A stretch of 64,000 bases of DNA from Paraburkholderia phytofirmans OLGA172 (GCF_001634365.1 NZ_CP014578.1:62001-126000), one strand, 5' to 3'. Positions 9,392-19,379 are shown, counted from the first letter of the stretch. The notes: generated from the letters alone by a model not told the origin. Numbers and translations are program-made.

Positions 9392-10513
9392 TCAGCTGTG
9401 GGTCGTTCGCGTGAAGCGGCCGCCGGGCAGCGCGGTCACCTGGCCGGCGAGTTCGAGTTGCAGCAGCGTGTTTTGCAATGCCGCGCCCCCCATCTCGGTA
9501 CGGGTGGCAAGAATTTCAAGCGTGGCGGGGGCATGGCCGAGTGCGTCGAGGAGTTGCAGCGCTTCGGCGCTCATGGCCGGCGGTGCTGTGGGCGAAGTAG
9601 GCGGTGCTACCGCCGGCTTGGCGAAGCCCAGTTCCTCCAGCACCTCATCGGGCGTTTCCACCAGCTTGGCGCCCTGCTTGATGATTCGATGACAACCGCG
9701 CGACAGAGGCGCGTGGATCGAGCCGGGCAATGCGAAGATATCGCGCCCCATTTCATTGGCGAGCCGAGCTGTGATCAGCGAGCCCGAGCGCATGGCGGCC
9801 TCGACGATCACAACTCCGCTGACGAGGCCTGCGATCAAGCGGTTACGCTGCGGAAAATTGGCGGCGCGCGCCGGCGTGCCCAGCGGCCATTCCGAAAGGA
9901 TTGCACCTTGCGCCGCAATTTGCCGCGCCAGCGCGTGATGGGCGGCCGGATACACGAGGTCCGCGCCGGTGCCGATCACCGCCACCGTGCCACCGACACC
10001 TTCCAGCCCGCCCCGATGCGCGGCACCGTCGATACCCAGCGCCAGCCCCGACACGATCGTGACGCCGGCCTGCGAAAGCTCGCGCGCGAAGCGCTCCGTG
10101 TCTTCAACGCCTTGCGGTGTCGCGCTGCGGCTGCCCACCAGGGCGACCGCCCTCGTGTGCAGTCGATCCAGCCGGCCCTTTATATATAGCAGCGGCGGCG
10201 GATCGGGCATGGTCAGGAGCGCGGGTGGGTAGGCCGGGTCGTCGAGTGTCGCCACGTGGTTGCCGGGCAGCTCGCGCCATGCGATTACCGCCTCGAGTTG
10301 CGTGTCGAATTCCGGGCTGGGCGGTGCCAGCACAGCGCGCGCCGTAGTCTCGCCCGCGATCTCGGCAAGTGCCTCGGGTGATTGATTGAAAATCGCTTCC
10401 GGCAGTCCAAAAGCGCTCAGCAGTAAACGCAGCGCAGCGGGTTTCAGCCCCGGCGCGAGCGAAAGCCGCAGCCATGCGGCGAGTTCAATATCGGTTGCGG
10501 GCAAGGTACGCAT
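9392..10513 (-). CDS. dprA: DNA processing protein DprA (Smf)
   Basis: A 373-residue DprA/Smf protein, which loads RecA onto incoming single-stranded DNA during natural transformation. The N-terminal helical region is followed by the extended Rossmann core with VALVGSRSATPQG, VSGLALGIDGAAHRGGL and RNRLIAGL. The C-terminal winged-helix domain (LLDALGHAPATLEILATRT) probably takes the DML1-type role. It is divergent from def and probably leads the dprA-trx-topB transcription unit. The start is ATG (MRTLPATDIELAAWL). Presence of dprA does not show competence, since it occurs in many non-competent proteobacteria. Confidence 0.95.
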   Translation of the reverse strand: MRTLPATDIELAAWLRLSLAPGLKPAALRLLLSAFGLPEAIFNQSPEALAEIAGETTARAVLAPPSPEFDTQLEAVIAWRELPGNHVATLDDPAYPPALLTMPDPPPLLYIKGRLDRLHTRAVALVGSRSATPQGVEDTERFARELSQAGVTIVSGLALGIDGAAHRGGLEGVGGTVAVIGTGADLVYPAAHHALARQIAAQGAILSEWPLGTPARAANFPQRNRLIAGLVSGVVIVEAAMRSGSLITARLANEMGRDIFALPGSIHAPLSRGCHRIIKQGAKLVETPDEVLEELGFAKPAVAPPTSPTAPPAMSAEALQLLDALGHAPATLEILATRTEMGGAALQNTLLQLELAGQVTALPGGRFTRTTHS

Positions 10514-10557
10514 TGAAAGTCGATCCTCCTATAGAGCCAGCGGGCAAGCGGGCGCCA

Positions 10558-10566
10558 TGCTAAAAT
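10558..10566 (+). promoter_or_regulatory. extended -10 promoter candidate for def
   Basis: TGC-TAAAAT is an extended -10 element about 190 bp before the def start in the dprA/def divergent gap. No convincing -35 is seen, which is tolerated with an extended -10. Confidence 0.4.
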
Positions 10567-10757
10567 TTTCATCATCCGAAATAACCACAGCGCCGCGCCC
10601 ACCCGCGCGGGCTCGTCGTTTAGCGCACGTGGCGCGTCGAATCGAACCGGTTCGACACCCTCTATCGTCTGCGTAACGCGATGCGCCCACAACCTGGCCG
10701 AATGGCCAACGCTAGCCTTCCACCGGTCAGCGGCGCCTACAAAACACACTCAAGATC

Positions 10758-11261
10758 ATGGCTTTACTGAACATTCTCAATTACCCGGACAAGCGGCTGC
10801 ACAAGATTGCGAAGCCGGTCGAAGTGGTCAACGACCGTATCCGCCGGCTCGTCGCCGACATGGCCGAAACGATGTATGCCGCGCCCGGCGTCGGCCTCGC
10901 GGCGACCCAGGTGGACGTGCATGAACGCGTGGTCGTGATCGACGTGTCGGAAACGCACGACGAACTGCTCGCTTTCATCAACCCGGAAATCATCTGGTCG
11001 AGCGACGAGAAGGAGGTGTCGGAAGAGGGCTGCCTCTCGGTGCCGGGCATTTACGACAATGTCGAGCGCGCCGAGAAAGTGCGCGTGCGGGCGCTGAACG
11101 AGAAGGGCGAAACCTTCGAGCTGGATTGCGAAGGGTTGCTGGCCGTGTGCATTCAGCACGAAATGGATCACCTGATGGGCCGCGTGTTCGTCGAGTACCT
11201 GTCGTCGCTGAAGCAGACGCGCATCAAGAGCAAGATGAAGAAGCTCGCCCACGCGATGTAA
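10758..11261 (+). CDS. def: peptide deformylase
   Basis: A 167-residue Fe2+ hydrolase that removes the formyl group from nascent N-terminal formyl-Met. All three signature motifs are present: GVGLAATQ near residue 44, EEGCLS near 89 and QHEMDH near 132, supplying the metal ligands Cys-His-His and catalytic Glu. Length is standard for type I enzymes. It is followed 31 bp later by fmt, which adds the formyl group that Def removes; the pair is widely conserved as an operon. Confidence 0.97.
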   Translation: MALLNILNYPDKRLHKIAKPVEVVNDRIRRLVADMAETMYAAPGVGLAATQVDVHERVVVIDVSETHDELLAFINPEIIWSSDEKEVSEEGCLSVPGIYDNVERAEKVRVRALNEKGETFELDCEGLLAVCIQHEMDHLMGRVFVEYLSSLKQTRIKSKMKKLAHAM

Positions 11262-11292
11262 TGCGCGTCCACCTCGCCTACCGCCCCCCTTC

Positions 11293-12279
11293 ATGAGTCA
11301 TTCGTTGCGCGTCATCTTCGCCGGTACGCCGGAGTTCGCCGCGGCCGCGCTGGCCGCGATCCACAGTGCCGGTTTTCCGGTGCCGCTCGTGCTGACCCAG
11401 CCCGACCGGCCTGCGGGACGCGGGATGAAACTGCAGGCAAGTCCGGTAAAGCGCTACGCACAGGAGCATGAGCTTGCCGTGGCGCAGCCGCCTTCGCTGC
11501 GCCGCACCGGCAAATATCCTGCTGAAGCCGTAGCTGCGATCGACCAGTTGCGCGCCACGCCCCACGACGTGATGGTGGTGGCTGCCTACGGCCTGATCCT
11601 GCCGCAGGAGGTGCTCGATATTCCGCGGCTGGGCTGCATCAACATTCACGCATCGTTGTTGCCGCGCTGGCGCGGCGCCGCGCCGATCCACCGCGCGATC
11701 GAGGCGGGCGACGCTGAAACCGGCATCACGTTGATGCAGATGGACGTCGGCCTCGACACCGGCGCGATGATCTCCGAAGCACGCACACCGATTTCCGCCG
11801 ACGACACCACGGCCACCCTCCACGACCGTCTCGCACTAGACGGTGCGAGGCTGATCGTCGAAGCGCTGATCGAACTCGAGCGCAGCGGCAAGCTGGCGGC
11901 AACGCCGCAACCGGCGGATGGCGTGACTTACGCGGAAAAGATCGGCAAGCACGAGGCTGCGCTTGACTGGCGCAAGCCGGCCGCAGTTCTGGCGCGCCAG
12001 GTGCGCGCGTTCGACCCGTTCCCCGGTGGCGTGGGCACGCTGGAAGACGGCACGTCGATCAAAATCTGGGCGGCGGTCCCGGTCGAGGCGCAAGGCAGCA
12101 GCACGCCCGGCACGGTCGCCGACGTCTCCCCCGAAGGCGTCGTGGTTGCCTGTGGTGACGGCGCTTTGCGTCTCACTCAACTGCAAAAACCCGGCGGCAA
12201 GCGCTTGCCGGTGCGCGAATTCCTGGCCGGCGCGGCGCTGGCCGCGGGTCAGCGTTTCCAGCTTCCCGAAGCCAAATAA
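11293..12279 (+). CDS. fmt: methionyl-tRNA formyltransferase
   Basis: A 328-residue enzyme that formylates initiator Met-tRNA using 10-formyl-tetrahydrofolate. The N-terminal domain has [12 protein letters not shown], the catalytic NIH of [18 protein letters not shown] near residue 115, and the catalytic Asp in [12 protein letters not shown]. The C-terminal OB-like tRNA-binding domain ends with [15 protein letters not shown]. Length is normal. It is paired with def just upstream; LysE-type, htpX and rsmB genes follow on the same strand. Confidence 0.97.
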   Translation: MSHSLRVIFAGTPEFAAAALAAIHSAGFPVPLVLTQPDRPAGRGMKLQASPVKRYAQEHELAVAQPPSLRRTGKYPAEAVAAIDQLRATPHDVMVVAAYGLILPQEVLDIPRLGCINIHASLLPRWRGAAPIHRAIEAGDAETGITLMQMDVGLDTGAMISEARTPISADDTTATLHDRLALDGARLIVEALIELERSGKLAATPQPADGVTYAEKIGKHEAALDWRKPAAVLARQVRAFDPFPGGVGTLEDGTSIKIWAAVPVEAQGSSTPGTVADVSPEGVVVACGDGALRLTQLQKPGGKRLPVREFLAGAALAAGQRFQLPEAK

Positions 12280-12391
12280 CCGCCTTGCGCAACCCTGAAC
12301 ATCGTCCGTTCGGACGGTGTTCAAGGGCCCCGCCGCAAGCCTGCGGCGCGTTAGAATCCTCCATGCAACGGCCCGCGTTTAGAGGATCCCC

Positions 12392-13033
12392 ATGTTTGGC
12401 ATCACCCATTTCGAGTTTTTTGTCGTCGCGGTCTTTCTGCTGAACGTGACGCCCGGTCCCGACACGGCTTACATCGTCGGGCGCAGCGTCGCTCAGGGCC
12501 GGGGCGCAGGCCTGATGTCCGCGCTCGGCATCTCCGCCGGTTGCTGCGTTCATTCGCTTGCTTGCGCGTTCGGCTTGACGGCGCTGCTGGCCGCTTCGGC
12601 CGCTGCGTTCACGGTCATCAAGTTCGTCGGCGCCATTTATCTGATCTATCTCGGCGTGCGCCTGATTTTCGCCAAGCCGGAGGTAGACCAGGCGGTGGGC
12701 GAAGCGCGCGCGGCCGGCGCGCCGAAATCGTTGCGTCAGTTGTTCCTGCAAGGCTTCTGGACCAATGTGCTGAACCCCAAGGTCGTGCTGTTCTTCGTGT
12801 CGTTCTTTCCGCAATTCGTCACAACGGGCAGTGACCATAAGGCGCTGGCGTTCCTTACGCTCGGCGTGGTGTTCGTCGTGATGAGCATGATCTGGAACAG
12901 TTTTGTCGCGTGGATTGCCGGCAGCGTGACCCGCCGTTTCTCCGGCAAGCCGTCGGTGAAGAAGTGGCTGGACCGCGGCGTCGGCAGCGCGTTTGTCGGC
13001 TTGGGCATCAAGCTCGCCACCGCATCAAGATGA
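12392..13033 (+). CDS. LysE/RhtB-family amino acid exporter
   Basis: A 213-residue membrane protein with about six hydrophobic segments. The family signature is near the N-terminus (LLNVTPGPDTAYIVGRSVAQGRGAGLMSALGISAG), and the conserved LFLQGFWTNVLNPKVVLFFVSF lies near residue 115. Members export amino acids such as lysine, homoserine or threonine with proton exchange across the inner membrane; the substrate here cannot be named. AGAGGA lies 10 bp before ATG. It lies 112 bp after fmt on the same strand. Confidence 0.92.
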   Translation: MFGITHFEFFVVAVFLLNVTPGPDTAYIVGRSVAQGRGAGLMSALGISAGCCVHSLACAFGLTALLAASAAAFTVIKFVGAIYLIYLGVRLIFAKPEVDQAVGEARAAGAPKSLRQLFLQGFWTNVLNPKVVLFFVSFFPQFVTTGSDHKALAFLTLGVVFVVMSMIWNSFVAWIAGSVTRRFSGKPSVKKWLDRGVGSAFVGLGIKLATASR

Positions 13034-13136
13034 TTGAATTTTCCTCACGCGCCCATATCTAACATTTCGCTTACAATCGGCCGCCGCGATCGTGCGGCGC
13101 AGATATGAACCCGCGTTAGGGCAAGGAGTTGCAGAC

Positions 13137-13994
13137 ATGTTCAATTGGGTCAAAACCGCGATGTTGATGGCCGCGATCACGGCCCTTTTCATCGTGATCG
13201 GCGGGATGATCGGCGGGTCGCGCGGCATGACGATCGCGCTCGTGATCGCGCTTGGGATGAATTTCTTTTCGTACTGGTTCTCGGACAAGATGGTCCTGCG
13301 CATGTACAACGCGCAGGAAGTCGACGAAAACAGTGCGCCGCAGTTCTACCGCATGGTGCGCGAACTCGCCACCCGCGCCAATCTGCCGATGCCGCGCGTC
13401 TACCTGATCAACGAAGACGCGCCGAACGCGTTCGCTACCGGCCGCAATCCGGAGCATGCGGCCGTCGCCGCCACCACCGGCATCTTGCGCGTGCTGTCCG
13501 AGCGCGAAATGCGCGGCGTGATGGCGCACGAACTGGCGCACGTGAAGCACCGCGACATCCTGATCTCCACGGTTTCGGCGACCATGGCGGGCGCCATTTC
13601 CGCACTGGCGAACTTCGCGATGTTCTTCGGCAGCCGCGACGAAAACGGCCGTCCCACGAACCCGATCGCGGGCATCGCTGTTGCGTTGCTCGCGCCGATT
13701 GCCGGTGCGCTGATTCAGATGGCGATCTCGCGTGCCCGTGAATTCGAAGCCGATCGTGGCGGCGCGCAGATTTCCGGCGATCCGCAGGCGCTCGCCGCGG
13801 CGCTCGACAAGATCCATCGCTACGCGAGCGGTATTCCGTTCCCTGCCGCCGAGCAGCATCCGGCCACCGCGCAGATGATGATGATGAATCCGCTGTCGGG
13901 CGGCGGCATCGCGAATCTGTTCTCGACGCACCCGGCCACCGAGGAGCGCATTGCGCGTTTGATGGAGATGGCGCGCACGGGGCGCTTCGAGTAG
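13137..13994 (+). CDS. htpX: protease HtpX
   Basis: A 285-residue inner-membrane M48 zinc protease that degrades misfolded membrane proteins, classically with FtsH. Two N-terminal membrane segments ([20 protein letters not shown] and the following one) precede the zinc motif [10 protein letters not shown], near residue 130. Two more hydrophobic segments and the third zinc ligand in [13 protein letters not shown] follow. The start is placed at MFNWVKTAM, with AAGGAG 9 bp upstream at about 13123; the in-frame ATG upstream lacks a ribosome site. It is followed by a clear terminator, so it closes this transcript. Confidence 0.95.
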   Translation: MFNWVKTAMLMAAITALFIVIGGMIGGSRGMTIALVIALGMNFFSYWFSDKMVLRMYNAQEVDENSAPQFYRMVRELATRANLPMPRVYLINEDAPNAFATGRNPEHAAVAATTGILRVLSEREMRGVMAHELAHVKHRDILISTVSATMAGAISALANFAMFFGSRDENGRPTNPIAGIAVALLAPIAGALIQMAISRAREFEADRGGAQISGDPQALAAALDKIHRYASGIPFPAAEQHPATAQMMMMNPLSGGGIANLFSTHPATEERIARLMEMARTGRFE

Positions 13995-14019
13995 CGGTGC
14001 ACTGAGCCAGCGTGACGAG

Positions 14020-14046
14020 AGGCGAGTTTGCGGACTCGCCTTTTTT
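14020..14046 (+). terminator. rho-independent terminator after htpX
   Basis: AGGCGAGT, loop TTGCGG, ACTCGCCT followed by six T residues, 26 bp after the htpX stop. Confidence 0.88.
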
Positions 14047-14153
14047 GTTCGAGCACCACCGCCGGTCCGCCCTCGGCGGCTCTCGCCCCGCGCCACGCTA
14101 CAATGTGTGCTGTTTGCGTCGCGCGCACCGCGCGGCCTGCTTTTGCCTCTTTC

Positions 14154-15593
14154 ATGACTCCAAAGCCTTCTTCGCGTTCTGCTACTCCATCGGCGCGTCC
14201 GCGCGAGTCCCGTCTGTCGATGCTGCATCTCGCGCCCGAATCGCTCGGCTTTGCGCTCGACTGCGCGGGCCAGGCCGTCGGCGCCGTGCGCCTCGGTGCG
14301 GCCTTGCCGGCCGCGCTGCAATCCGTATTCGTATCCGCGCCTGAAGGCGGCGCCGCCGCTGCGCGCGGTGCCGTGCAGGACATCGCGTATCGCACCATGC
14401 GGCGTCTGGCGACCGCCGAGTGGCTGATCGCCAGGCTGGTGAAGAAGGCCCCGCCGCCGCACGTCGGTCATGTGCTCGCCTGCGCGCTCGCCTTGCTCAT
14501 CGACGACGAAGCGAACGCCGCTTATGCGCCGTTCACGGTCGTCGATCAGGCGGTGAGCGCAATCGCAGCGCGCCGTGAATTCGCGTTTGCAAAGGGTCTC
14601 GTCAATGCCGTCCTGCGCAATTTCCTGCGCGAGCGTGAGGCCCTGCTGAGCGCCGCGCAAGCCGACGAAGTCGCGCGTTGGAACTACCCGGCGTGGTGGA
14701 TCGATGCGGTCAAAGGCGCGTGGCCCGACGCATGGCAAGCGGTGCTCGCGTCCGGCAATACGCAAGGTCCGCTGACGCTGCGAGTGAACGCACGCCGCTC
14801 GACGGTCGATGCCTATCTGCAGGTGCTACAAGACCGTCACATCCCCGCGAGCCGAGCCGGCGAGTACGCCGTCAAACTCGTCACGCCGATGCCGGTCGAC
14901 CGGATCCCCGGCTTCGACGACGGCGTGGTGTCCGTACAGGACGCCGGCGCGCAGCTCGCCGCGCAACTGCTCGGCGTGCGCGACGGCATGCGCGTGCTCG
15001 ACGCGTGCGCGGCGCCTGGCGGCAAAACCGGCCACCTGCTCGAACTCGCCAACCTGCAGCTCGTGGCGCTCGAAAGCGACGCGTCGCGCGCGCGCCGCAT
15101 CGGTGAAAACCTGCAGCGCCTCAAGCTCGAAGCGGAAGTGCGTATTGGCGACGCGGGTGCGCCCGCAAAATGGCATGACGACATCGACCAGCCGTTCGAC
15201 CGCATTCTGGCGGACGTGCCGTGTTCGGCCTCGGGCATCGTGCGGCGTCATCCGGATATTCGCTGGTTGCGTCGCGCGTCGGATATTCCCGCCCTGGTCG
15301 CCGAGCAGCGCCGCATTCTCGACGCGCTATGGCCGCTCGTGAAGCCCGGCGGCGAGTTGCTCTACGTTACGTGTTCGATCTTCCCCGAAGAAGGCGAGTT
15401 GCAAGCGCAGTGGTTTGGAAACAAGTATCAGGATGCGGTACGATTGGACGCGCCGGGGCAACTTTTACCCTCAGTTGCCCGCGCGCCCGCCGACACATCG
15501 GCCGGTTCCCATGCCGGACATGCCGCTGAAGATAGCACCGGCTCGAACTCAGACCACGACGGATTTTTCTACGCGCGCTTTCAGAAACGGTGA
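14154..15593 (+). CDS. rsmB: 16S rRNA (cytosine-967-C5)-methyltransferase RsmB
   Basis: A 479-residue RNA m5C methyltransferase. After a variable N-terminus come a NusB-like RNA-binding domain (DIAYRTMRRLATAEWLIARL onward), the SAM site DACAAPGGKTGHLLEL, motif IV with the PCS cysteine (DVPCSASGI) and motif VI with the catalytic TCS cysteine (YVTCSIFPEEG). Start chosen at MTPKPSSRSATPS; no Shine-Dalgarno is obvious, and a later start at MLHLAPESLGF (about 14220) is possible. The stop overlaps the GTG start of the DUF4390 gene by 4 bp, so the next two genes are translationally linked to it. Confidence 0.93.
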   Translation: MTPKPSSRSATPSARPRESRLSMLHLAPESLGFALDCAGQAVGAVRLGAALPAALQSVFVSAPEGGAAAARGAVQDIAYRTMRRLATAEWLIARLVKKAPPPHVGHVLACALALLIDDEANAAYAPFTVVDQAVSAIAARREFAFAKGLVNAVLRNFLREREALLSAAQADEVARWNYPAWWIDAVKGAWPDAWQAVLASGNTQGPLTLRVNARRSTVDAYLQVLQDRHIPASRAGEYAVKLVTPMPVDRIPGFDDGVVSVQDAGAQLAAQLLGVRDGMRVLDACAAPGGKTGHLLELANLQLVALESDASRARRIGENLQRLKLEAEVRIGDAGAPAKWHDDIDQPFDRILADVPCSASGIVRRHPDIRWLRRASDIPALVAEQRRILDALWPLVKPGGELLYVTCSIFPEEGELQAQWFGNKYQDAVRLDAPGQLLPSVARAPADTSAGSHAGHAAEDSTGSNSDHDGFFYARFQKR

Positions 15594-16189
15594 CCATCAA
15601 ACGTTTTTTCCCGCTTCGGCTCGCTGCCGTGCTCTGGATCGTGCTGGCCGTATGGCTCGCCGTACCGGGCGCGGCGCACGCCGATTCGATCGCGGTGCAG
15701 CGCGCCTCGCTGCAATCGGACAACACCGGCTGGAACCTCGACGCGCGTTTCGACTTCGACCTGAATAGCAATCTCGAAGATGCCGTCAACAAGGGCATTC
15801 CGCTGTACTTCACGACCGACTTCGAACTGAGCCGGCCACGCTGGTACTGGTTCGATGAGCAGCCGGTCAGCGTGTCGCAGAGCATTCGCCTGTCGTTCCA
15901 GCCGCTCACGCGTGAGTACCGTGTGTCGAGCGTGTCGTCGGGTGGCTTGCAGCTCGGCTGCACGACGCTGAAGGAAGCACTCGCGGTGATCAAGCACATC
16001 ACGTCGTGGCATGTGATCGATCGCAATCAGGTGCATGCCGGGGAGACGTACAACGCGTCGGTGCGCATGCAACTCGACATCGCGCTGATGCCCAAGCCGT
16101 TTCAGATCGATGCGGTGAACAACCGCGACTGGAGCCTATCGTCAGAGTGGAAGCGCTTTACCTTCACGGTGACCGAACGTGCTAAATAG
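15590..16189 (+). CDS. DUF4390 domain-containing exported protein
   Basis: A 199-residue protein with an N-terminal signal peptide: basic MTIKRFFPLRLA, a hydrophobic stretch, and a cleavage-like AHA before DS. The rest is soluble, beta-rich and matches DUF4390, a family found next to NtrY/NtrX-type systems in betaproteobacteria. GTG start, overlapping the rsmB stop (GTGA). Its stop lies inside the next kinase gene, an 11-bp overlap, so the three genes are tightly coupled. Function is unknown. From location and periplasmic targeting it could deliver an envelope signal to the kinase; this is inference. Confidence 0.85.
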   Translation: MTIKRFFPLRLAAVLWIVLAVWLAVPGAAHADSIAVQRASLQSDNTGWNLDARFDFDLNSNLEDAVNKGIPLYFTTDFELSRPRWYWFDEQPVSVSQSIRLSFQPLTREYRVSSVSSGGLQLGCTTLKEALAVIKHITSWHVIDRNQVHAGETYNASVRMQLDIALMPKPFQIDAVNNRDWSLSSEWKRFTFTVTERAK

Positions 16190-18593
16190 AGTGCGCCGCG
16201 CCACCAGCGTCAGCAGCATCGTCGTGCGCGTGCTGGTGTCCACGGTCGCCGTCACGGCCGTGTTGCTGCTCGTGCTGCTTGCAGCCGCGAGCGCGAATAC
16301 CGAATTCTTCGACCGCTATTACCAGTGGCTGTATGCGGCCAACCTCGTGGTCGCGATGATCTTTTTGCTGGTGGTGGCGACGCTCGTCATCATCATCATC
16401 GCGCGGCTGAAAAAAGGTAAGTTCGGCACGCGGCTGCTAGCGAAACTCGCGTTCTTCATGGCGCTGGTCGGCGTGGTGCCGGGCGGCATCATTTACGTCG
16501 TCTCGTACCAGTTCGTGTCGCGCAGTATCGAATCGTGGTTCGACGTGAACGTCGAAACCGCGTTGACCTCGGGCCTGAATTTGGGCCGCGGCATGCTCGA
16601 CGCCTCGCTGTCCGATCTGCAGACCAAGGGCCGCTTGATGTCCGAGCAGATCGCAAGCGCGGATGCCGCCGGCACGACGCTCACGCTTCTGCGCTTGCGC
16701 GACCAGTTCGGCGTGCAGGACGCGACGATCGTCGAACCGACACGCAGCATGTCGGGCGCGACGCCGGATATGCACGTGGTCGCGCAGGCGTCCGGCAATT
16801 ACGCGACGCTCCTGCCGAACGACTTGCCCACGCCGCTGATGATCGATCAGGCGCGCGGCCGCGGTTACGCAGCAATCGAAGGCGAACTCGACGGCGATCC
16901 GCACGCGCATGGCAGCAAGGGTGCGCTGCGACTGCGCATCGTGCAGCGCATTCCCGATGCGAACGCATCGTTGCTGCAGCCCACCGAACGCTTCCTGCAA
17001 CTCACGCAGCCGGTGTCGCCGACGCTCGCGCGTAATGCCGACGCGGTGCAGCGCGCCTATCGCGAGTATCAGGAAAAGGCGCTGGGCCGCACCGGCTTGC
17101 GCAAGATGTACATCGGCACGCTGACGCTCGCGCTGTTCCTCGCCACCTTCATCGCAATGATGCTGGCGCTCGCACTCGGCAATCAGCTTGCGCGGCCGTT
17201 GTTCCTGCTCGCACAGGGCACCAAGGAAGTGACCGAGGGCGATTACACGCCGAAGCGCGAAATCAAATCACGCGACGAACTGGGCTTTCTCACGCAGTCG
17301 TTCAACGCGATGACGCGGCAGCTGTCCGAAGCGCGCGCGGCGGTCGAGAACAACCGCATCGCGCTCGAGCATTCCAAGGCCTATCTGGAAAGTATTCTCG
17401 CGAACCTGACCGCGGGCGTGTTCGTGTTCGACCGGCAGTTCCGCCTCACCACGGCGAACCGCGGCGCTGAGCGGATTTTCCGTCAGCAGTTCCAGGAAGT
17501 GCTGGGTTCGGCGCTCGAGCAGATCGGCGTGTTGAGCGAATTCGGCGGGATGGTGCGCAAGGCGTTTGCCGATCGCGAAGCTGCGAGCGGCGACGGTCAC
17601 GACGACCGCGGCCACTGGCAACAGCAATTTTCGGTGCAGGTGGCGGGCGAAACCGAGCCGCTCACCTTGCTCGTGCGCGGCGCGCGCCTTGTGTCCGCCA
17701 CTGACCGCGACGCGGAAGACATGCAGACCTCCGGCTACGTGGTCGTGTTCGACGATATTTCGGATGTGATCTCCGCGCAGCGTTCGATCGCCTGGGGCGA
17801 AGTGGCGCGGCGTCTCGCGCACGAGATCAAGAATCCGCTCACGCCGATCCAGCTCTCCGCCGAGCGTTTGCAGATGAAGCTCGCCGACAAGCTCTCGCCA
17901 TCGGACGCCGATGTGCTGAAGCGCGGCGCAACCACGATCGTCAACCAGGTCGCGGCGATGAAGCGGATGGTCGACAATTTCCGCGACTATGCGCGCACAC
18001 CGCCGGCGGTGCTCGCGCATCTGCAACTGAACGAACTGGTCAGCGAAGTGCTGACGCTGTACGGTATCGAAGAAGGCAAGGGTGCGATTCAGGTAGAGCT
18101 CGCGGATTTGCCGGCGATTCGCGGCGACGCGACACAATTGCGACAGGTGATTCACAACCTGCTGCAGAATGCGCAGGATGCCGTGGCCGACGTCGAACAA
18201 CCGCGTGTGTTGCTCGAGACGAGGACAGTAGAATACGGAGACCCCGACGCGGAAGGCAAGGTACACGTCGCGGTGCGTTTGACAGTGTCGGATAACGGAG
18301 CGGGCTTCCCCGCGCGTATCCTCACACGTGCCTTCGAACCTTACGTGACGACCAAGGCCAAAGGTACGGGTCTCGGTCTTGCGATGGTCAAGAAGATCGT
18401 CGACGAACACGGTGCGCGCATCGACATTCGCAACCGCATGAAAGCGGGCGATGTGATCGAAGGTGCGCAGATTTCGATCCTCTTCCTCCAACTGGCAGAC
18501 GATGCCACGGCACCTGGAACAGGGCCGCGACCGGCGCATGGCAATGCGTCGCAGGGAATGACAAAAGCAGCAGTGCAGACAAGGGCAGCGTAA
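16179..18593 (+). CDS. NtrY-like membrane sensor histidine kinase
   Basis: An 804-residue kinase. Three hydrophobic segments lie in the first 105 residues, then an extracytoplasmic sensor region, another membrane segment near 312-335 (MYIGTLTLALFLATFIAMML), a HAMP domain and a PAS domain (ILANLTAGVFVFDRQFRLTTAN). The HisKA box is RRLAHEIKNPLTPIQLSAERLQ, with the phospho-acceptor His. The ATPase lobe has VIHNLLQNAQDA, SDNGAGFP and TTKAKGTGLGLAMVKKI. This is the NtrY architecture. GTG start overlapping the DUF4390 gene; the regulator starts directly after its stop. The signal is unknown and need not be nitrogen. Confidence 0.93.
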   Translation: MLNRVRRATSVSSIVVRVLVSTVAVTAVLLLVLLAAASANTEFFDRYYQWLYAANLVVAMIFLLVVATLVIIIIARLKKGKFGTRLLAKLAFFMALVGVVPGGIIYVVSYQFVSRSIESWFDVNVETALTSGLNLGRGMLDASLSDLQTKGRLMSEQIASADAAGTTLTLLRLRDQFGVQDATIVEPTRSMSGATPDMHVVAQASGNYATLLPNDLPTPLMIDQARGRGYAAIEGELDGDPHAHGSKGALRLRIVQRIPDANASLLQPTERFLQLTQPVSPTLARNADAVQRAYREYQEKALGRTGLRKMYIGTLTLALFLATFIAMMLALALGNQLARPLFLLAQGTKEVTEGDYTPKREIKSRDELGFLTQSFNAMTRQLSEARAAVENNRIALEHSKAYLESILANLTAGVFVFDRQFRLTTANRGAERIFRQQFQEVLGSALEQIGVLSEFGGMVRKAFADREAASGDGHDDRGHWQQQFSVQVAGETEPLTLLVRGARLVSATDRDAEDMQTSGYVVVFDDISDVISAQRSIAWGEVARRLAHEIKNPLTPIQLSAERLQMKLADKLSPSDADVLKRGATTIVNQVAAMKRMVDNFRDYARTPPAVLAHLQLNELVSEVLTLYGIEEGKGAIQVELADLPAIRGDATQLRQVIHNLLQNAQDAVADVEQPRVLLETRTVEYGDPDAEGKVHVAVRLTVSDNGAGFPARILTRAFEPYVTTKAKGTGLGLAMVKKIVDEHGARIDIRNRMKAGDVIEGAQISILFLQLADDATAPGTGPRPAHGNASQGMTKAAVQTRAA

Positions 18594-19283
18594 ATGGCAA
18601 CCATCCTGGTGGTAGATGATGAAATGGGCATCCGGGAATTGCTCTCGGAGATCCTGAGCGACGAGGGGCATGTCGTGGAGGCGGCGGAAAATGCGCAGGA
18701 AGCGCGCGATTTCCGCTTGCGCCAGGCGCCGGACCTGGTGCTGCTCGACATCTGGATGCCCGATACCGACGGTGTGACCTTGCTGAAGGAATGGGCCGCG
18801 CAAGGGCAGTTGACCATGCCGGTGATCATGATGTCCGGTCACGCAACCATCGATACGGCGGTTGAAGCGACCAAGATCGGCGCGCTCAATTTCCTCGAGA
18901 AGCCGATTGCGTTGCAGAAGCTGCTGAAGGCGGTCGAGCAAGGGCTTGCCCGCGGCAATGCGGCAGGTGCGCCGGGCGGCGCGGTCGCCAAGCCGGCGCT
19001 GCCGGTCAGCGCTTCGGCGGTGGCATCGGCGGCTGCGTTGCCGATGCTGTCGTCGGATGGCATGGGCAGCGGCGCGCTGGCCGCGCAAACGGCGTCGATC
19101 TCGTTCGACATCCCGTTACGCGACGCGCGCGATGCATTCGAGCGCGCTTACTTCGAATATCACCTTGCGCGCGAGAATGGCAGCATGACGCGCGTCGCGG
19201 AAAAGACTGGCCTCGAGCGCACACACTTGTATCGCAAGCTCAAGCAGCTCGGTGTCGATCTCGGTAAAAACAAAGGAGAGTGA
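18594..19283 (+). CDS. NtrX-like response regulator without AAA+ domain
   Basis: A 229-residue regulator. The receiver domain has acidic pocket DDE at 8-10, phospho-acceptor Asp52 in LLDIWMPDTDG and conserved Lys in FLEKPIAL. A 60-residue Ala/Gly/Ser-rich linker leads to a Fis-type HTH (ISFDIPLRDARDAFERAYFE and NGSMTRVAEKTGLERTHLYR) very close to the NtrX C-terminus. The roughly 240-residue sigma-54-interacting AAA+ module that normally lies between them is absent (no GESGTGKE or GAFTGA). It should therefore bind DNA but not activate sigma-54 polymerase in the usual way. ATG follows the kinase stop with no gap. Confidence 0.93.
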   Translation: MATILVVDDEMGIRELLSEILSDEGHVVEAAENAQEARDFRLRQAPDLVLLDIWMPDTDGVTLLKEWAAQGQLTMPVIMMSGHATIDTAVEATKIGALNFLEKPIALQKLLKAVEQGLARGNAAGAPGGAVAKPALPVSASAVASAAALPMLSSDGMGSGALAAQTASISFDIPLRDARDAFERAYFEYHLARENGSMTRVAEKTGLERTHLYRKLKQLGVDLGKNKGE

Positions 19284-19337
19284 ACGGCAGTGCAACGCGT
19301 GCAGGTTCGGGCCCGGCAGATTTTTTCGAGAAGGGGC

Positions 19338-19366
19338 TTGCCGTGCTGCTGACCCTTTGATATCAT
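19338..19366 (+). promoter_or_regulatory. sigma-70 promoter of tRNA-Phe
   Basis: TTGCCG (19338-19343), 17-bp spacer, TATCAT (19361-19366). Predicted transcription start is about 19373, seven bases before the tRNA 5' end. Confidence 0.7.
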
Positions 19367-19379
19367 TTCGTTCTTCGTT

